Assembly: GCA_024710445.1 (NCBI GenBank)
Contig: JANJUT010000133.1
Location: 1-6,396, forward strand
Origin: Thiobacillus sp.
GTDB lineage: Bacteria > Pseudomonadota > Gammaproteobacteria > Burkholderiales > Thiobacillaceae
DNA length: 6,396 nucleotides
Reading direction: 5' to 3'
The position numbers and the translations under genes are program-made. This document shows positions 1 through 6,396 of the stretch, one piece after another. The notes beneath the pieces were generated by a model. It ran no database searches. It worked only from the letters and a program-made list of their open reading frames with translations, and was not told where the DNA came from. Position 1 is the first letter of the stretch. Each line of letters begins with the position of its first letter.

Positions 1-143
1 TCATACTTCTTCGCCGCACCGCCAAATTTCTTCGACAGAATGGTGGTGATCGCCGCGGTCAAGGTGGTCTTGCCGTGGTCAACGTGTCCAATCGTGCCTA
101 CGTTTACGTGCGGTTTGGTCCGCTCGAATTTTTCCTTAGCCAT
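1..143 (-). CDS. tuf: Elongation factor Tu, N-terminal fragment (runs off left edge)
   Basis: EF-Tu is the cytoplasmic GTPase that brings aminoacyl-tRNA to the ribosomal A site. Only 47 complete codons plus two bases are inside the window. The translation begins [20 protein letters not shown] and contains the P-loop GHVDHGKT at residues 19-26, which binds the nucleotide phosphates and is typical of EF-Tu. The visible part ends in FGGAAKKY, just before the switch I region. The start is the ATG at 143-141, preceded by a Shine-Dalgarno-like AGGGT; no other start fits the family N-terminus. It lies 25 bases after the fusA stop in the same direction, the usual last position of the str operon. The truncation comes from the window edge and is no sign of damage. 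Whether a second tuf copy exists elsewhere cannot be seen here. Identity is seen directly from the motif; co-transcription with fusA is inferred. Confidence 0.97.
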   Translation of the reverse strand, partial: MAKEKFERTKPHVNVGTIGHVDHGKTTLTAAITTILSKKFGGAAKKY

Positions 144-151
144 TGTTCAGT

Positions 152-156
152 ACCCT
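152..156 (-). promoter_or_regulatory. Ribosome binding site of tuf
   Basis: On the minus strand AGGGT lies 8 bases upstream of the tuf ATG, inside the 25-base fusA-tuf gap. Its match to the 16S rRNA 3' end and its normal spacing support the chosen tuf start. The gap holds nothing else I can recognise. Confidence 0.65.
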
Positions 157-168
157 ATAAGATCAAAA

Positions 169-2259
169 TTATTTCTTGGCGATGACCGCCTCAGCAACGC
201 TCTTTGGCGCTTCCGAGTAATGCTTGAATTCCATCGAATACGTAGCGCGACCTTGCGACATCGAGCGCAAATCGGTGGAATAACCAAACATTTCAGCCAA
301 CGGCACTTCGCACTTGACCAGCTTGACGCCGTTTGCATCTTCCATACCCTGGATGATGCCGCGGCGACGATTCAGGTCACCCATCACATCACCCATATAA
401 TCTTCCGGCGTTTCCACTTCAACCGCCATCATCGGCTCGAGCAACACCGGGCTTGCCTTGCGCATGCCGTCCTTGAACGCAAGGATCGCAGCCAGCTTGA
501 ATGCCAGCTCCGACGAGTCCACATCGTGATAGGAACCATCAAACAGCGTGACCTTGACATCAACAACAGGGAAACCGGCCAGCACGCCATTGTTCAGCGC
601 CTCTCTCAGGCCCTTCTCGACTGCGGGAATAAATTCACGCGGCACCGTACCCCCCTTGATGGCGTCGATAAACTCGAAGCCCTTGCCGGTCTCGTTCGGA
701 CCCATTTTGATCCACACGTGACCATACTGACCCTTGCCACCCGACTGCTTGGCATGCTTGCCTTCCTGCTCGACTTCTTTGCGGATGGCTTCGCGATAGG
801 CCACCTGCGGCGCACCCACGTTGGCCTCAACACCAAACTCGCGGCGCATGCGATCAACCAGAATCTCCAGGTGCAACTCGCCCATGCCCGACATGATGGT
901 CTGGCCGGACTCTTCGTCTGTACGGACGCGGAATGACGGATCTTCCTGCGCCAGACGACCCAGTGCGATACCCATCTTTTCCTGGTCGGCCTTGGTTTTC
1001 GGCTCAACGGCAACGTGAATCACCGGCTCAGGGAACACCATCCGCTCAAGCGTAATCGGAGATGCCAGGTCACACAGCGTATCGCCCGTGGTCACATCCT
1101 TCAGGCCGACCGCGGCAGCAATGTCACCCGCACGCACTTCCTTGATTTCTTCGCGCTGGTTGGCGTGCATCTGCAGAATGCGGCCAATACGCTCTTTCTT
1201 GCCTTTAACCGGGTTGTAAATCGTGTCACCCGAATTCACCACACCCGAATACACACGGAAGAAAATCGGCTGGCCGACATAGGGGTCGGTCGCAACCTTG
1301 AACGCCAGCGCCGAGAATTTTTCATCATCCGACGAGCGGCGCTCACCGATGGTTTCATCTTCCAGCTCGCCCTTGACCGGGAGAATATCGGTAGGCGCAG
1401 GCATGTACTCAACCACCGCATCCAGCATGGCCTGAACACCCTTGTTCTTGAAGGCGCTGCCACAACACATCGGCACAATCTCACTGGCCAGCGTGCGGGC
1501 ACGCAAACCCGCCTTGATATCCGCTTCCGACAAGTCACCTTCCTCGAGGTACTTGTTCATCATGTCTTCGGACGACTCCGCAGCAGCCTCAACCATGGCT
1601 TCGCGCCACTTCTTGCAGGTCTCGACCAGCTCTGCCGGAATATCGCGCAGGTCGAATTTCATACCCTGAGTCGCATCATCCCAATAGACCGCCTTCATGC
1701 GGACCAGGTCAACCACCCCTTCGAACTTTTCTTCAGCACCGATCGGCACCTGAATCGGCACCGGGTTGGCCTTCAGACGCGCACGCATCTGATCATAAAC
1801 CTTGAAGAAGTCTGCGCCGGAGCGGTCCATCTTGTTGACGAACGCCAGACGCGGCACCTTGTACTTGTTGGCCTGACGCCACACCGTCTCGGATTGCGGC
1901 TGCACGCCACCCACCGCACAATAGACCATGCACGCACCATCCAGGACACGCATGGAACGCTCAACTTCAATCGTGAAATCGACGTGACCCGGGGTATCAA
2001 TGATGTTGATCCGATGCTCGGGGTAAGCCCCGTCCATCCCCTTCCAGAAGCAGGTCGTTGCCGCAGAGGTAATCGTGATGCCACGCTCCTGCTCTTGCTC
2101 CATCCAGTCCATCGTGGCCGCGCCATCATGGACTTCGCCGATCTTGTGCGACACGCCCGTGTAAAACAGAACGCGCTCGGTGGTGGTGGTCTTGCCAGCG
2201 TCAATATGGGCCGAAATGCCGATATTGCGATAGCGCTCAATGGGAGTCGTGCGTGCCAC
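169..2259 (-). CDS. fusA: Elongation factor G (GTP start codon GTG)
   Basis: EF-G is the cytoplasmic GTPase that drives translocation of tRNA and mRNA on the ribosome and, with RRF, recycles ribosomes. The 696-residue protein (E. coli 704) has the full GTPase set: P-loop AHIDAGKT at 17-24, switch I around [11 protein letters not shown] at 59-69, DTPGH at 88-92 with the catalytic-site His92, NKMD at 142-145 and SAF at 268-270. Domain IV shows [10 protein letters not shown] at 507-516 and the decoding-tip loop YHDVDSS with His578, matching E. coli His583. All this identifies the canonical translocase, not a tetracycline-protection or EF-G2 paralogue. The start codon is GTG: it gives the conserved N-terminus [20 protein letters not shown], and an AGGT lies at a suitable distance upstream. 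The gene follows rpsG after 32 bases and precedes tuf by 25. The reading frame is intact and ends in TAA. Confidence 0.98.
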   Translation of the reverse strand: MARTTPIERYRNIGISAHIDAGKTTTTERVLFYTGVSHKIGEVHDGAATMDWMEQEQERGITITSAATTCFWKGMDGAYPEHRINIIDTPGHVDFTIEVERSMRVLDGACMVYCAVGGVQPQSETVWRQANKYKVPRLAFVNKMDRSGADFFKVYDQMRARLKANPVPIQVPIGAEEKFEGVVDLVRMKAVYWDDATQGMKFDLRDIPAELVETCKKWREAMVEAAAESSEDMMNKYLEEGDLSEADIKAGLRARTLASEIVPMCCGSAFKNKGVQAMLDAVVEYMPAPTDILPVKGELEDETIGERRSSDDEKFSALAFKVATDPYVGQPIFFRVYSGVVNSGDTIYNPVKGKKERIGRILQMHANQREEIKEVRAGDIAAAVGLKDVTTGDTLCDLASPITLERMVFPEPVIHVAVEPKTKADQEKMGIALGRLAQEDPSFRVRTDEESGQTIMSGMGELHLEILVDRMRREFGVEANVGAPQVAYREAIRKEVEQEGKHAKQSGGKGQYGHVWIKMGPNETGKGFEFIDAIKGGTVPREFIPAVEKGLREALNNGVLAGFPVVDVKVTLFDGSYHDVDSSELAFKLAAILAFKDGMRKASPVLLEPMMAVEVETPEDYMGDVMGDLNRRRGIIQGMEDANGVKLVKCEVPLAEMFGYSTDLRSMSQGRATYSMEFKHYSEAPKSVAEAVIAKK

Positions 2260-2266
2260 GTTATAT

Positions 2267-2270
2267 ACCT
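2267..2270 (-). promoter_or_regulatory. Ribosome binding site deciding the GTG start of fusA
   Basis: AGGT on the minus strand lies 7 bases before the GTG at 2259-2257. The upstream gap has no ATG in this frame, and the next in-frame residues already match the EF-G N-terminus, so the GTG is the only reasonable start. The Shine-Dalgarno match is short and the surrounding sequence is AT-rich, which may help initiation. Confidence 0.6.
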
Positions 2271-2272
2271 AA

Positions 2273-2282
2273 CTATCTAATT
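2273..2282 (-). repeat. Ten-base direct repeat, copy in the fusA leader
   Basis: The minus-strand sequence AATTAGATAG occurs here, 13 bases before the fusA GTG, and again at 2775-2784 in front of rpsG, 12 bases before its ATG. Both copies sit at nearly the same distance from a start codon. A shared translational enhancer or simple AT-rich leader is possible. Chance is not excluded for so short a word. Confidence 0.45.
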
Positions 2283-2291
2283 GCGTTGAGT

Positions 2292-2774
<483 letters not shown>

Positions 2775-2784
2775 CTATCTAATT
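2775..2784 (-). repeat. Ten-base direct repeat, copy at the rpsL end and rpsG leader
   Basis: Minus-strand AATTAGATAG, identical to the copy at 2273-2282. This copy overlaps the last two bases of the rpsL stop codon TAA, so its first bases are constrained by the coding sequence. It ends 12 bases before the rpsG ATG. Confidence 0.45.
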
Positions 2785-3178
2785 AAGCTTGCTGGCCGAT
2801 TGAGGCTTTTTTGGGGCGCTTGGCGCCGTACTTGGAGCGTGACTGCTTACGATCTTTCACGCCAGCCGTATCCAGGCTGCCGCGCACCGTGTGATAGCGC
2901 ACACCCGGCAAATCCTTGACCCGGCCGCCGCGCACCAGCACAACCGAGTGCTCTTGCAGATTATGACCTTCACCACCGATATAGCTGATGACCTCGAAGC
3001 CACAGGTGAGCTTGACCTTACACACCTTACGCAAGGCGGAGTTCGGTTTTTTGGGCGTCGTGGTATACACACGGGTACACACACCGCGGCGTTGCGGGCA
3101 GGCCTTCAAGGCCGGAACCTTGCTCTTCTCCACCGGCGCCTGACGCGGTTTGCGGATCAGCTGGTTAATGGTTGGCAT
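2783..3178 (-). CDS. rpsL: 30S ribosomal protein S12
   Basis: S12 forms part of the decoding centre of the 30S subunit and helps control accuracy. The core is textbook: [25 protein letters not shown] from residue 27, [36 protein letters not shown] at 65-100, and [17 protein letters not shown] near the end. Lys43 and Lys88, the classic sites of streptomycin-resistance changes, are both wild type, and Asp89, the residue methylthiolated by RimO in E. coli, is present. Two things are odd. The protein is 131 residues against 124 in E. coli, with a tail KASIGQQA after RPK. Residue 59 is Cys (TGT), where E. coli and the betaproteobacterial sequences I remember have Asn in LTNGFEV. The ATG start gives the family N-terminus, with a weak GGAA 8 bases upstream. 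It is the first gene of the str group, 161 bases after rpoC. Confidence 0.98.
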   Translation of the reverse strand: MPTINQLIRKPRQAPVEKSKVPALKACPQRRGVCTRVYTTTPKKPNSALRKVCKVKLTCGFEVISYIGGEGHNLQEHSVVLVRGGRVKDLPGVRYHTVRGSLDTAGVKDRKQSRSKYGAKRPKKASIGQQA

Positions 3179-3186
3179 GTCAAAAA

Positions 3187-3190
3187 TTCC
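3187..3190 (-). promoter_or_regulatory. Weak ribosome binding site of rpsL
   Basis: GGAA on the minus strand lies 8 bases before the rpsL ATG, inside an AT-rich stretch (roughly 3179-3220) that should be weakly structured. I looked for a sigma-70 promoter in the same stretch and found only poorly spaced elements (a TTGATA and a TAATTA 12 bases apart), so no promoter is called. Confidence 0.45.
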
Positions 3191-3224
3191 GAATAATTAA
3201 TGTAAGCGTTCTATCAAAACGAGC

Positions 3225-3261
3225 GGGACGGCACCGTCCGCATTCAGGGCGGCGCCGTCCC
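3225..3261 (-). terminator. Hairpin with weak T-run between rpoC and rpsL
   Basis: Arms 3225-3235 and 3251-3261 pair over 11 positions in the minus-strand transcript (ten Watson-Crick and one G-U), closing a 15-base loop. The sequence after it reads GCTCGTTTTG, so the U-run is only four long and starts five bases after the stem. This would make at best a leaky terminator, or an RNA processing or mRNA-stabilising structure that sets rpoC and str transcript levels apart. A smaller hairpin overlaps it: GCGGACG (3241-3235) with CGTCC-C-GC (3230-3223), loop GTGC, one bulged C, ending three bases before the same T-run. The two folds exclude each other. Confidence 0.5.
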
Positions 3262-3278
3262 AGACTACAGTCCTGCGG

Positions 3279-3304
3279 TTTCCGGCCGCGTATATGGCCG
3301 GAAA
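3279..3304 (-). repeat. Nine-base perfect inverted repeat in the rpoC-rpsL spacer
   Basis: TTTCCGGCC at 3279-3287 and GGCCGGAAA at 3296-3304 are perfect inverse complements around an eight-base spacer, GCGTATAT. On the transcript this is a stable GC-rich hairpin, but no T-run follows it in the minus direction, so it is not a standard intrinsic terminator. The symmetry also fits a binding site for a dimeric protein; nothing in the sequence decides between RNA and DNA function. Confidence 0.55.
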
Positions 3305-3319
3305 AAGACGCGTGATTTT

Positions 3320-3338
3320 AGGGGAGAGACCCTCCCCT
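3320..3338 (-). repeat. Seven-base inverted repeat just after the rpoC stop
   Basis: AGGGGAG at 3320-3326 and CTCCCCT at 3332-3338 are perfect inverse complements around a five-base loop. In the transcript the hairpin begins two bases after the rpoC TGA and is followed by AAAATC, so it lacks the U-run of an intrinsic terminator. It could protect the rpoC 3' end from exonucleases after processing; this is inference. Confidence 0.5.
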
Positions 3339-3339
3339 G

Positions 3340-6396
<3,057 letters not shown>

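Noticed and set aside
40..936. A 298-codon plus-strand open frame across the tuf start and the fusA 3' end
   Set aside because: It lies opposite two certain genes, its codons are in register with fusA codons, and its product resembles no family; it is a by-product of codon bias.
1015..2280. A 421-codon plus-strand open frame opposite fusA
   Set aside because: It is fully antisense to EF-G with conserved motifs along the whole sense strand, has a His- and Arg-rich composition, and has no plausible ribosome site; it is not a gene.
2809..2818. CCCCAAAAAA near the rpsL end as a programmed frameshift site
   Set aside because: The phase of the codons (CCC AAA AAA) does not fit the X XXY YYZ pattern of minus-one slippery sites, and both alternative frames would add only a few residues.
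2807..2835. GGCGCCAAGCGCC hairpin close to the rpsL end
   Set aside because: It encodes the conserved residues GAKRP region of S12 in GC-rich codons, has a three-base loop and a five-bp stem, and is followed by A bases, not T, in the transcript.
3195..3219. TTGATA and TAATTA as a promoter for rpsL
   Set aside because: The spacing is about 12 bases, too short for sigma-70, and no better pair is present; the motifs are expected in AT-rich sequence.

Overview
The window is a stretch of conserved core-housekeeping DNA in which every gene lies on the minus strand. Read in the direction of transcription (high to low coordinates) the order is rpoC (3' part, cut by the right edge), rpsL, rpsG, fusA and tuf (first 47 codons, cut by the left edge). 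This is the junction between the rpoBC block and the str operon. In E. coli these two blocks sit at separate loci, whereas many beta- and gammaproteobacteria carry them contiguously. The S7 and S12 sequences (for example the S7 N-terminus [20 protein letters not shown] and the S12 N-terminus [12 protein letters not shown]), the 696-residue EF-G and a trigger-loop insertion region in the beta-prime subunit point to a betaproteobacterium with GC-rich codon use. This assignment rests on remembered family sequences; I could not run a search, and I cannot name a genus.

Layout: 6396-3340 is rpoC from the residue equivalent to E. coli 382 to the stop. Next comes a 161-base intergenic region (3339-3179) with three inverted repeats in a row and only a weak T-run, then rpsL (3178-2783), a 20-base gap, rpsG (2762-2292), a 32-base gap, fusA with a GTG start (2259-169), a 25-base gap, and tuf from 143 to the left edge. 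No stretch over 300 bases lacks a gene. I see no tRNA, rRNA, mobile element, CRISPR array or phage sequence.

The genes supply transcription (beta-prime of RNA polymerase), the decoding and head parts of the 30S subunit (S12, S7), and the two GTPases that carry the elongation cycle (EF-G, EF-Tu). Tight spacing from rpsL through tuf fits one polycistronic mRNA. The rpoC-rpsL gap is the only place with room for transcriptional control, and it holds the most interesting non-coding structure here.

I found no new biological system. The points that deserve a second look are modest: the three-hairpin rpoC-rpsL spacer with a possible alternative fold, a seven-residue C-terminal tail and an unusual Cys59 in S12, the lack of room for an E. 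coli-type S7 feedback site between rpsL and rpsG, a ten-base repeat in front of rpsG and fusA, and very long antisense open frames that codon bias explains.
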